In this document: positions 24,601 through 35,700 of the stretch, piece by piece | Layout: each line of letters opens with the position of its first letter | How positions within the stretch are numbered: position 1 is the first letter of the stretch | Assembly (NCBI RefSeq): GCF_016801865.2 | Contig: NC_068938.1 | Span: forward strand, 199,557,077-199,621,076 | Direction of reading: 5' to 3' | DNA: 64,000 nucleotides | From: Culex pipiens pallens | Taxonomy: Eukaryota > Arthropoda > Insecta > Diptera > Culicidae | The notes under the pieces: generated by a model | Told to the model about the DNA's origin: nothing | What the model saw: the letters and a program-made list of their open reading frames with translations, nothing else | Databases searched by the model: none | Program-made: the position numbers and the translations under genes

Positions 24601-27600
24601 AATGACCTGCTAGACCAACACAGTAAAAAAATCATGGTAATATTACACCTGGGAAGGGGGATCAGGGTTGTTACGGAATAAGGTAAGGTGGGCTATAAAA
24701 TCACTCGAAAAATGACCTGCTAGACCAACACAGTAAAAAAATCATGGTAATATTACACCTGGGAAGGGGGATCAGGGTTGTTACGGACGGCGCGGATCGC
24801 GCGGATGGCGCGGATGGCGCGTATCGCGCGGATCTGGCGCGAATTTGCTGGCAAATTTTGTTCAGGCGCGGATTTCGCGCGGATAGCAATTTTAATAAAT
24901 AAAATAATTGAGAACGATAGAATTTCTTTCAAGTTATAAAAAATATTATTACCAATTCAATAAATTGAATCTTTTTCGTTGAGTGCAAAAACATCAATAT
25001 CTAAGAAGTAATGAAGTAAATTTTCTTCTGAAAATTATTGATTGTAAAAATACAAAATACGAAACTTCGAAATAATCTTCAAGGCGCGTTTATTTTTAAA
25101 ACAATGTATCGTAATATCTTATATAAATTTTACATTATTTTTTAAACATTTGCTTACGTGGTTTAAATATTTTTATATTATTATTCACAGGATACATTCA
25201 ATTTTTTATCTTCATAATCATATTTTAAACTTTTTCCAAAAATATAAACGTAAGGATGAACATAAATGATTGTTAAGGTATGTTCCGGATCGGATTTAAC
25301 ACTTAGAATTTTTTTTAAGCTCAGTACAGGCTGCCAAAGGTTCCAAGGCATTTTTTTAATATAACAAACAATAAATATTGAGAGATCATATAAATAACCA
25401 GTTTATTAAAATCAAAATTACAAAATTCCAAAATTACAGCATTTGAAAAATTTTAAGCTATGAAACTTTTTAGTTTTTTAAATTTTTTTTTAATCTAAAA
25501 TTTATATTTCCGTCTAAAAGCGAAACATAATTTTAAAATTAAAAAAATAGAAATCTGAAGTTCAACAATTTGAAAATTTCAGAATTTACATATTCAAATA
25601 TACAAAGAATAGAATTCATAATTAGAAATGGCCAAAACTTACAGCATGAGCATGAGAGACCACCCATGGTTGTCCTTCTCCGTTGCTGAACAGGACCGTA
25701 ATATCCTATCAACACAACCGGTCATACGCTTCAACGATCAAATAATGTTTCCCTTATCAACAGCATTCATGAATGCGCTGAAAAGATAAAACATCATGGT
25801 CATCAAAACTAGAGCCGTTGCTAATAGGAAACAGTCATTGGCCACCAACGGCGCCCGCCATGTCAGTTTGTAGATCTCGAGGGAACGGGACGGGAATGTT
25901 AGTTAGCACAGGCTGCTACCAAGGGTGGGTTCTATACGATATCCACACCCCCGCGTGTGCCGGAAAACTACTTCTACTTGGGATTTTGTTAGTGGGAAAG
26001 GGTAATGGCCAGGATTCATCATAGAGGATGATGATGTGGCTCAATAATCAATGAATTTCGTTGAGTGATAGGGTGATGTATTATGTATTCTCAAGGCAAA
26101 CAATCGGATGATGCGGATGAGACCATTCCCGGTTATTTGGTGTTGAGTTTAGCACAAATGATTTAATCTTAGACAGCCGGCTGTGGAAAGATAGAATCAA
26201 AATTGTGTGTGATTAAAAGGTGAAATATTATACTCAGCGTAACACATTTACGTAGAGTTGACCTGAGACTATTTATACTTTTAAGTTTTTATAAGATGAG
26301 CGACCAATTAATTACTGATGAGTTATGAGTTATCTGAAGGACTTGAACAATCGCGTTGAAACAATATTTGTCACCGTGCTTTACGAGCTATAATGATAAA
26401 ATGTGATTTCGCGGGAAACGAAAGGTCAAATATAATTTATATTATGCTAACGCAATTAAGAACGAATCTTCCCATGAAACAATCGCAAATCATAGAACAA
26501 AGAAACTCGACTGACTAACGAGAAAGACGATCGCGATATTTGAACTTTACAATCTAACTAAGAAGAAAAAAAAAGCCACGTCAATAGAAAGGAATAGACA
26601 AACATACAGGTAACACCCAAACCGGACTGCCTCAACTGTCATCGTGACAACCAGAGCAAGCCGCATATTCACACACACACACGCGCGCACTCACCCGACA
26701 AACTCACCGACGACGAACGACGCGAAAAAACATGCGATCCGTCGGACAGGCATCGCAAAACGGACTCAATTAGAAATGGCCAAAACTTACAGACTCAAAA
26801 ACGCAAAAAGAAAGACGAATTAGCATATTGAAAAATTACGAAAAAAAAAAAACATTGGAAGCAATATTTTTTTAATTCTTTAAATCTTTAATTTTTTAAG
26901 AATGTACCTAAATTCTGTAATTATTAAATTATTGAATTATTAAATTATTAAACTTTTAAATTATTAAATTATTAAATTATTAAATTATTAAATTATTAAA
27001 TTGTTAAATTATTAAATTATTAAATTATTAAATTATTAAATTATTAAATTATTAAATTATTAAATTATTAAATTATTTAATTATTAAATTATTAAATTAT
27101 TAAATTATTAAATTATTAAATTATTAAATTATTAAACTATTAAATTATTAAATTATCACATTATTAAATTATTAAATTATTAAATTATTAAATTATTAAA
27201 TTATTAAATTATTAAATTATTAAATTATTAAATTATTAAATTATTAAATTATTAAATTATTAAATTATTAAATTATTAAATTATTAAATTATTAAATTAT
27301 TAAATTATTAAATTATTAAATTATTAAATTATTAAATTATTAAATTATTAAATTTTTAAATTTTTAAATTATTAAATTATTAAATTATTAAATTATTAAA
27401 TGATTAAATTATTAAATTATTAAATTATTAAATTATTAAATTATTAAATTATTAAATTATTAAATTATTAAATTATTAAATTATTAAATTTTTAAATTAT
27501 TAAATTTTTAAATTATTAAATTATTAAATTATTAAATTATTTAATTATTAAATTATTAAATTATTAAATTATTAAATTATTAAATTATTAAATTATTAAA

Positions 27601-29788
27601 TTATTAAATTATTAAATTATTAAATTATTAAATTATTAAATTATTAAATTATTAAATTATTAAATTATTAAATTATTAAATTATTAAATTATTAAATTAT
27701 TAAATTATTAAATTATTAAATTATTAAATTATTAAATTATTAAATTATTAAATTATTAAATTATTAAATTATTAAATTATTAAATTATTAAATTATTAAA
27801 TTATTAAATTATTAAATTATTAAATTATTAAATTATTAAATTATTAAATTATTAAATTATTAAATTATTAAATTATTAAATTATTAAATTATTAAATTAT
27901 TAAATTATTAAATTATTAAATTATTAAATTATTAAATTATTAAATTATTAAATTATTAAATTATTAAATTATTAAATTATTAAATTATTAAATTATTAAA
28001 TTATTAAATTATTAAATTATTAAATTATTAAATTATTAAATTATTAAATTATTAAATTATTAAATTATTAAATTATTAAATTATTAAATTATTAAATTAT
28101 TAAATTATTAAATTATTAAATTATTAAATTATTAAATTATTAAATTATTAAATTATTAAATTATTAAATTATTAAATTATTAAATTATTAAATTATTAAA
28201 TTATTAAATTATTAAATTATTAAATTATTAAATTATTAAATTATTAAATCATTAAATTATTAAATACCACCATTTTTGCCATCTTCTTAGTTTGGATCAT
28301 TTTCGGAGTCATATTTTAGTCAGAAAATTTTAGAAAAGAAAATAATAGTAATTTCGTTTTTCGATTTTCCGGAGTAAAATTTTGGCGAGAATTATCGAGT
28401 ACAACATCATTAGATTTTTAAATTTTGCGGTTTTTATATTTTATTGGTCTTTAGTTTTTGAATTTAAAATTTTACTTTTCTCTTGAATTTGTTTTCAAAG
28501 CAATGATATTTAAATTGTTACATCAACTGCTAGTAATCTTTCAGAAATGGCGAAAAAGGTTGGTGCAGGTGGGATTTGAATCCACAACTGATCAACGGCA
28601 CTGATCCAAATGCTTTCTAAGTTATTCTTTTTTGTTTTAAAAAAATAGTCATTAGGTATGTTACTCTCTTCTATGTTTGTCGCGAATTTCTTTTTTTATA
28701 TGGCGCAAATTTCGCGCGGATTGGGTTTTGCTTCGGCGCGGATCTGGCGCGGATTTTTTTTCAACTTTTCCGTAACAACCCTGTACATCTTTTATATCAG
28801 GAAAAATGTGTAATTCTACCTCTGAAAATGTGTAATTATACCACTTTTCTGTTGTAATGTCTCTTATTCAGTCTAAATTGAGGAAAAATTACATCATTAA
28901 AGAGGTAATATTCAACCTTCCAAATTTACACAATTTTTTACCGTGAACCTTAATTTATAGTTATCGACTCAGAATTAGAGACCCTAAAAATTCACTTCGT
29001 TGTTTTGTTTATCTGGAGTTTTTTTTTTAAAAAAAGGTCCAATAAACCAAATTTTCAGTTTTTGCTTTTTGGGTGTTTTTTAAGACCCCTGACTCAAGGC
29101 GGTTTCAAAAACACTCAAGAAGCAAAAACTGGAAATTTGGTTTATTGGACCTTTTCAAAAAAACTCCAGTTATGTTTGTTAAGCTTGAATATGACTTTTT
29201 CGTGTATGACAGTTTGCCAAACTCGCAAACAAGACAAAATGTATGCAGGCTGACGTTGGTACAAACAAATCTAGGCAAACTGTCAAAAAGAGCGAGTTTG
29301 TTTGCCGTAGTGTAATAGCTCCTTTATTAAACATTTCAATAACAAAGTTTGCTTTAGAATTTTTAAATCCAAGATGGCGGCCAAAATGGCGGGGTTCAAA
29401 TACTGAAAAAATGTATTTGGTATGCTAATAGGCAATTCATCAGAAATGGCTAAAATGGGGTCACAGAACTCGAATTTAATGTTTAATATTGGCTCTGGGC
29501 TTACAATGCGGAAATTCTAGAGACTCGATCTATTTTGCATTTGCATTTTAGTAAATAAGAAACGAGTAAAATCAAAACAAAATTTCCATGTTTTGAAATT
29601 GACAGCGACAAAACCATTTTTAAACCATTGCATTGGATGAATAAAAGGAGGATAGTAAAAGTGTCCATAAATATCAAAGCTTTTATTTTCATTTAGTTAT
29701 TTTTGTCTTTTTGTCAATTACAGAGCAGCTGATGACCGTCGTTCCTGCCGAATTGGCTCGGGTGAAACGTATCGGTGGTAACCTCTGA
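18624..29788 (+). CDS. Beta-1,4-N-acetylgalactosaminyltransferase (beta4GalT family, glycosyltransferase 7)
   Basis: Six coding exons: 18624-18730, 18785-19221, 20472-21018, 23761-23856, 23972-24098 and 29726-29788. All are GT-AG with consistent phases, giving 458 aa. Exon 1 encodes a short cytoplasmic tail and a single hydrophobic anchor (about residues 11-27), as in Golgi type II proteins. Exon 2 is a low-complexity, Asn/Ser/Thr-rich stem. Exons 3-5 are the catalytic domain: VAIVVPYRDRE, the metal-binding FHDVDLLP near residue 291, and FWGWGGEDDD near residue 351. In the segment LPYTTIFGG the residue equivalent to Tyr289 of bovine beta4GalT1 is Ile, which in Drosophila enzymes gives UDP-GalNAc preference. 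The likely product is LacdiNAc on glycans. The last exon's acceptor was chosen (ACAGAG|CAG) because it alone keeps frame with a clean stop. Confidence 0.9.
19735..19844. repeat. Possible short MITE in GalNAc transferase intron 2
   Basis: About 110 bp with weak inverted ends (AAGGGGTTACG and, inverted, AAGGGATCATCC) inside intron 2. The ends match only partly. The remainder of intron 2 (19222-20471) is AT-rich with nothing recognised. Confidence 0.3.
21078..23750. mobile_element. 149-bp-array repeat element, copy 1 (in GalNAc transferase intron 3)
   Basis: About 2.67 kb, nearly identical at both ends to 38087-42198. It starts with GACATAGGACTATGTC and ends ...CATACCATCTTGAAC followed by T residues. 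The first 530 bp contain a TATTTAAG box (about 21412) and a CAG-rich stretch. From about 21610 to 23600 it is a tandem array of about 13 units of 149 bp, some shortened to about 133 bp. It occupies almost the whole intron. Because 149 is not a multiple of three, long open frames run through in all three forward frames; I do not treat them as genes. Class unknown. Confidence 0.82.
24576..24788. repeat. 110-bp tandem duplication
   Basis: 24576-24685 and 24686-24788 are nearly identical. Each contains the start of a CACAGTAAAAAAATCATGG repeat and ends in CAGGGTTGTTACGGA, the left end of the large element that follows. The duplication therefore includes only the first 15 bp of that element. Confidence 0.8.
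25645..26767 (-). mobile_element. Retroelement-like insertion with 25-bp TSD and (CATGAG)n end
   Basis: Perfect 25-bp direct repeats at 25620-25644 and 26768-26792 (containing TTAGAAATGGCCAAAACT) flank 1,123 bp. The left end is CATGAGCATGAG, matching the GAGCAT repeat at the left end of the element at 57178. Long duplications plus a short-motif tail suggest target-primed insertion with the 3' end at the left (minus orientation). No reverse transcriptase is seen, so it would be a truncated or non-autonomous copy. Confidence 0.7.
26929..28264. repeat. Giant 8-bp microsatellite (ATTAAATT)n
   Basis: About 1.34 kb of almost uninterrupted ATTAAATT units, roughly 165 copies. The left half has scattered single-base changes; 27560-28245 is essentially perfect. 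It lies in intron 5 of the GalNAc transferase gene. Confidence 0.95.
28556..28625 (-). repeat. tRNA-like / SINE fragment
   Basis: Read on the minus strand it contains GGATTCAAATCCCACC, a good B box, and ends in TGCACCA like a tRNA 3' end. I could not pair a full cloverleaf, so I call it a tRNA-derived fragment. Confidence 0.4.
29013..29169. mobile_element. Hairpin MITE with TTAT duplication
   Basis: 157 bp, almost entirely inverted repeat: CTGGAGTTTTTTTT at the left, AAAAAAACTCCAG at the right, arms of about 65 bp sharing CAATAAACCAAATTT and a TTTTTGCTTTTTG phrase. TTAT flanks it on both sides. Lies in intron 5 of the GalNAc transferase gene. Confidence 0.75.
29180..29330. repeat. Partial copy of the GGAGCTATTACA-type MITE
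   Basis: Shares phrases such as GACAGTTTGCCAAACTCGC, AAACTGTCAAAAAG and GTGTAATAGCTCCTT with the more complete MITE at 31389-31560; its left inverted end is missing. Confidence 0.5.
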
Positions 29789-31388
29789 GCGAGTCGCTCT
29801 CCAACAGCAGCGCGGTGGCCAATACGGTGGCAACTCCACGAACATTTTAAAGTTATGAGGAAAACCGATGATATGCACAAACATACACATTCACACAGAC
29901 TCCTCTCCCTTCCCTTTGCACGTGTTGTTATCTGTTTTCCCAAGGGGTTATTTTTTTGTAATTTTTTTTCGTTCTTTTTTTTTGTTGCGTTAAAAGTAGT
30001 GTAAAGTGTACGTAAGTAAATTGTGCAAAGTGAGATATGTTCGGAAACTGTGTTACTTAATTTAGAGAAAAGGGCTTAGAGCATCATTTATTTGATATTT
30101 ATTGGAAGCAAAATAAAAAGGAAATCTCGTTCAAGTGAATTAAAATTATTAGTGTTTATTTGTTTCGCAAGCAGCTTCACAAATGTCTGTGTTTTAAAAA
30201 CACTAAAACAAAATCATTGACCAAATAGGGTTAAAAATGTAATTATTTTGATTCGAATTTGTGGGACTCAAAGGTAAGGTTCCGTCCTGCTGGCGATAAG
30301 ATGAGGACTCATTTGGTTTCGACACGAGACTTGGCACGGCACTGAATGATACTTGAGTTTTCAGCACAAAGTTTACACTACAAATAGAAGAAGAGTGCGA
30401 ACAAAGCAAAGCTAATTGATGAAACGTAAAAGTATTACCGGCAAAATGTGGAAGAAAGGTTTGAAACACAAGTTGAACTTAAACGAAATCAGCAAAACAA
30501 AAGTGATTGATATTTTCTCTTAAGTAGAACATATTTATAATTAGTTGAACAAAAATAGACATGATCCAGGATTGATTGCATTGGAGAACAAAATATATCG
30601 CAGTTACTTTTCAAGTGAGATTGAAGAGCGAAATCAAGTCAATTGGGTGAATCTTTAAGCGAAATCTATTCGAATCGTTTTCAAATTGAAAACAACAAAT
30701 TCCGACTTTTTTCAACGTGTTTGCTAAATTCACTTAAAACCGTTATCCGAATCCTCATAAGTTAGATTCGTAGTTTTAAACAAAGTTTATTTTTCTTACC
30801 AGTAGAAGACTGTTCCCTTAAGGAAAGCAACAAAAAAAAACAATTAGATAATTTATTCTTGCAAAATGTAAACCGTCAATTTCTCCTCCCCTTAAAAAGT
30901 AAAGTAAGTAGAACTTTCTCCAATTCAAACGATATTTTTCCAATCAGGATTAAGTTTTCTACTAGGACAACGTTAAACGCTGCTGCAAATACCGCAAAAA
31001 AAAACAAAGGTAAAAAAACAACCATAAAACCTATAGTATTACTAAATAACGACAATACACAGCACACGAAAACACTCGCGGTTTTCCAGCAGATTCTTAT
31101 TCCAAAACTTTAAAACCAAAAAAAATCTCACATCCAACGCAACCGAAAGAGAGAACGCGACGATACGATAAACATTGAAAATTCAGTTTTCCACTATAGC
31201 TGCTGAAAACCATCGCACAAAGGCTAACCCACATTTTGGTTCCGGATCTCTTCAACCCAGTAAAAAAATAAGAAATCTAAAAAGTGCCATATCACTTACG
31301 AATCAAAATGATAATAATTACGAATCGAGCGTTGAAAATCACAGCAAAAAAGAAAACAAAACGAAAACATTTCTCAAAGCAGCCTAAA
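29789..31388. other. 3' flank of the GalNAc transferase gene and gene-free spacer
   Basis: Presumed 3' UTR follows the stop codon. An AATAAA at 30112-30117 is a plausible polyadenylation signal. The rest is AT-rich; the short frames at 30203-31387 have no recognisable content. Confidence 0.45.
30112..30117 (+). promoter_or_regulatory. Candidate polyadenylation signal
   Basis: AATAAA about 320 nt after the GalNAc transferase stop codon, on the coding strand. It is a common hexamer in AT-rich DNA, so the call is tentative. Confidence 0.35.
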
Positions 31389-31560
31389 GGAGCCATTGCA
31401 CTACCGCAAATAAACAAACAAACTCGCACTTTTTCGTGTTTGACAGTTTACCAAACTCGCCAACATTCAAAATGTATGCAAGCTGACGTTTGTACAAACA
31501 AATCCAGGCAAACTGTCAAAAAGTGCGAGTTTTTTTTGTTTGCCGTAATGTAATAGCTCC
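31389..31560. mobile_element. MITE with GGAGCYATT inverted ends
   Basis: About 170 bp. Left end GGAGCCATTGCACTACCGC and right end (inverted) GGAGCTATTACATTACGGC are followed inward by CAAA..AAACTCGCAC on both sides. I could not fix the target duplication. Confidence 0.65.
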
Positions 31561-32611
31561 TTAATAAATCTAGTAATCAGTAAATCAGTAATGTGTGCGC
31601 GTGGCATGAGGCAAAAACAAAAAGCTGCAAAGTAAAAACTTTTTTATTTCCGTAGCACAAAAGTGAGAATCTTAAAACAAATATTATAAAAGCAAACAAA
31701 ACTGGAATTACAATAAAAGGCGGTTTTTATAGTCGATTTTGTTTTGTGTAGTTTAGTTTTGTTGATGACAAGTGTGAGGGAGGGTTATCTGGGAAATTCT
31801 ATCCTTTTCGTTTTATGTTCAAAATACTTCATTTTGACCGTTTGAAATGTTAAGCTTACATTTTACAATTTAAAAATTATGTTATATTGATGTTTTGGAA
31901 ATTTTAATTAGTATTGCAAAAAAATATACAGCTAAAATATATGTTCAATGAATGTTTGTGTTTCCTTATTTTTATAGGAACCTCCCCAAGAAAAGTTCGG
32001 TCTGAACGCGTGTGACGCTTTGTGCGCTTGATAATCTTAAAAAGATTAAAATATTCAATATTTCAAAATTCAAAAATGTTAAAACTCAAAATCAAAATCT
32101 AAAAATTCAGAAATTGAAAAAAATGCTTTTCGGTTGAAAAAAATAAGCTGTATTCTTAAATTTCAAAATACTCATATACAAAAATAAAAAAAATAAAACT
32201 CGGAATTTTAAATTAAAGATTTTTAAAAATTCATAAATTATGCCATTTAAAATGGCAGCGTCTGAGATTACAATAAAAAGTCTCCGATTTTTTTAAATTT
32301 TGAATTTTTGAGTTCTTTAATTTTTGATTTGAGATGGTGGCATTTTAGGATTAAAGAAGTTATAACTCATAATATTTTAAAATCTGGATTTTTAAAATTT
32401 GTGACTCTGGAACTTTTAAAATTAAGAATGTTTAAATTTGAAAATTATAGAGTGTGTTTGCCAAACTCGCAAAAAAAAGAATCCTTTCGGGGTCAGATTA
32501 ATTTGGAGCAGTTTTGATGGTCATATTTTTGATAAGAGACCCAAATTTCGAGAATAATAAAAAAAATCGTGATTGGATTGTGTAATTTTGGCTAAAACTT
32601 CGGATAATCAA
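31561..32611. other. Gene-free AT-rich stretch
   Basis: Low-complexity DNA full of AAATTT-type phrases. Near 32455 is a fragment (GTTTGCCAAACTCGCAAAAA) of the MITE family above, and near 32597 a CTTCGGATAATCA fragment of the pogo-like repeat. No gene seen. Confidence 0.45.
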
Positions 32612-32707
32612 CTACGAATTTTATTTTTTTTTTTTTTTTCCTTAGCGCTATTTATTTGGCTTCTTGTATTTAACATTGTTGGGCCAGGTTTTCCGTAAAT
32701 TATTTGA

Positions 32708-35700
32708 TCACATGTCAATGTTTGACATGATGATAAATTGAGCTAAGCATTTATACAATTCAAAATTTTTGGATTTAAGTATAACTTCTAGGTCCGGAAG
32801 TATGCCAGCTCTAATGATTTGCCTCCACAGCTCTCCTCGAAAATCCTCATACAAGTCGCACGTTAACAACAGGTGGTTCGGCGTGGCCGCCCCCAGCCCG
32901 CACTCGCACGTGTCGTCGTCGATGATGTTGTTGCGCCTCAGGTGTGTAGCGATTCTGGAGTGATTGCTGATAAATTTGGAGAGGATTACTATCTCCCTCC
33001 GTGAAAACTCAGTCTCGTAGAACCAAGGTGTTGTGGACACCCTCGGCAGGATTCCGTGGCAGAACCTGCCCTTGTCGCCGTTGTCCCAGTTGTTTTGCCA
33101 TTGCTGCAAAGCCTTCACCCGACTTGGGTACGAGATGTCCCACGAATTAAGCTGGTATGTTTCTGGTTCTCCTTCTTTACACGCAAGTTTTGCCGCCGCA
33201 TCCGCCGCTTCGTTCAGTGTCACGTTCCTGTGTGCTGGCACCCACATGAGGGAAACCGTTTTCCCCGCTTGCTCGAGCTGCATGATGTGGTTTCGTACAT
33301 CGAACCAAGGAATCGGTGTAGTTCCCTGGAGACTTCTGTTGTGCAGGCTGCTTAAGCTGCTCAAACTGTCCGACAGAATCAGGAACTCTCTACCCGGGTG
33401 TTGCGCGATGTGCTGCACTGCCTGCCGAATCGCCAGCAGTTCGGCCAAAAATACTGATACAGTTTTAGGTAGCTTGGTCTGCTTCACGATCTGGAAACTT
33501 CCATCCACTACTGCGTAGCCACAGCCGTCTTCATCTTTCGATCCGTCCGTAGCAAATACGATGGAATTTTGGTACTTCTGCGAGATGATGCCTTCGACGA
33601 TTCTGGGAATCCTTGAGACCGGTTCTCCTCGAATAGCGCTTTGGACAGAAAAATCAATCGGAATGGTTCTCTGCCTTATCGCAGCAGGGTACGAGAAACA
33701 TGGCAGCGTTTGTATTGTTGTTAGATAACCCGTGTGTGATCGAAACTGAAGAATCATTTTCCGGATGAACGATGGAGGCAGTTCTCCGTTCAGCACAGGT
33801 GCAGCGTGGCGCCGGTGCCAGGTCTCCAGGGAATAACGACGATTGACGAACTTGGCGAGTAGCATCTGCCTCCTCAGACCGAGTGGCATGATTCCGGCCA
33901 ACGCTTCCAAGGATCCGGTGTGCGTTGTTTTGGTCGATCCCAACGCTATCCTCAAACAATTCCACTGAATGCGGTCCAGCTGGATAAGTTCCCTTTCCGG
34001 AGCTTCCCCGAAAAATATCGACCCGTAATCAATAATCGATCGGACACAGGACTTGTAGATTGACAGCAGCGCGCTTGGGTGCGATCCCCACTTTTGACCA
34101 GCCACAGACCGCATGAAGTTCACGTACAAGGAAGTTTTCCGCTTCACCATCCTGATTTGACTGGCCCAGCTCAGTGTTGGAGTAAGGTTGATTCCCAGCA
34201 ACGTTATGTATTCCTTGTACTCTACTACTGCTCCGTTGATGTAGAGTTCAGGAACATCCGGCAGACATCTTTTGCTGAAGATCATTGCGGCGCACTTTGG
34301 TGGTGAAACTTCGAGACCAAGTTCTTTCAGCATTCGTACCACTCCATCTAAGGTTGTCTGCAGGGTGTTTACCGAGTCCTCCACTTGTTTACCTCGAACT
34401 GCGACTGTGATATCATCAGCGAAATCTAGTTTGATCGAACATGTCGGAGATGGTTCCATCGGTTTGCGAATCACGACATTGAAGCACAATGGGCTGAGAG
34501 GTGATCCTTGGGGTAAACCCATCCAGGTTATGCGGATTAGCCAGGTGACGTTGTCGAGCGATGCTGACAAAATTCGTTCACCGAACAACCCATGCAGCGC
34601 TTTGATCAGGCAGGCTTCGACTCCAATCTCCCGAAACTCTTGTAGCATTATTGGGATCTGGACGTTGTCATACGCACTCTGGATGTCGATGCTGCACATT
34701 GCAACATGCTCTCTGCGGGAGAAGGCTGTGTGCACTTCTTCAACCAGCAAGTGTAGCGCATCCATTGTCCCTTTACCTTTCCGGAATCCGCAGACTGTAT
34801 CCGGTAAGATGTTGTTGTGTTCCAGGAACCACTCCAGTTTTTCCTTGATCATGCTTTCGTAGGTTTTGCGAAAGCATGATGCCAGGGCAATTGGACGGTA
34901 CGATTTCGAGTCGTCGGCTGGTTTTCCAGGCTTTAGGATGGGAATTATCTTAAAAACCTTCCACGATTCTGGTATGACGCCATCTTCGTAGATTTGGTTG
35001 AATATTTGTACCAGGGTCACTTGAGCGTTGAAGGGAAGTTTCCGTATTGTTGAGTAGTTTAAGTCATCTGCACCAGGTGCTGTGTCCTTCCCCTGTTTAA
35101 ACACTGTTTGCAGGTCGTGTATAGAGAAGTACGATTGTCCATTGTGCCTCCCACAGTCGCAGACCGACTCCGGCGGAGGAGGTGGCCTCGCCGAAGAGGG
35201 CGCTAACCGATCGAGAACTTCCTCCAGTATCTGCTCATCCCTCAGCGTTTGTTGTCTGCCAGCAGCTCTCCCCTTGTAACGCTTAGCCCACCTCCATAGG
35301 TCTTTGACCGATGTTTGTGAGTCCAGCGTGTCACATTTGGCTCTCCACGATTGAGAGCGTTTGGATTTCACCAGATCCTTGAACCGTTTCTCTGCTGCAG
35401 AATAGTCCTGATAGGCTTCGTAGTCGAGTGAGCGGCGCCAAACGCTGAACTTCTGGCGACTTTCACATTTTGCTGCATCCAACTCATCGTCCCAAAACGG
35501 AAGTGGCACCTTCTTCGTTGTCTGTAGCGGTCTTGGTGGCGGGCATGCTTGTACCAGGCTGGTTTTGACGATCTGGAAGAACTCGTCGTACGTTGGATTC
35601 CGATTCCTGCTTACTGCTTCTTCCACAAGGTTTTCGTACAAAGTCCAGTCCACTTTTTTGTAATTGATGGCTGGAAGTGTAACGTCCGAGTGGATCGAGG

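Larger units (their letters stand above)
24773..28783. mobile_element. Composite 4-kb insertion with CAGGGTTGTTACGGA inverted ends
   Basis: CAGGGTTGTTACGGA at 24773-24787 recurs inverted at 28769-28783. Next to both ends lie GGCGCGGAT-type GC-rich repeats (24788-24890 and 28700-28755). The interior is AT-rich and contains the insertion at 25645-26767 and the long microsatellite. It seems to split a dispersed repeat whose halves lie at 24728-24770 and 28784-28955. No matching 8-bp target duplication was found, so the hAT assignment is tentative. Within intron 5 of the GalNAc transferase gene. Confidence 0.5.

Noticed and set aside
33033..33518. Plus-strand frames within the LINE
   Set aside because: Shadows of the intact ORF2 on the minus strand.
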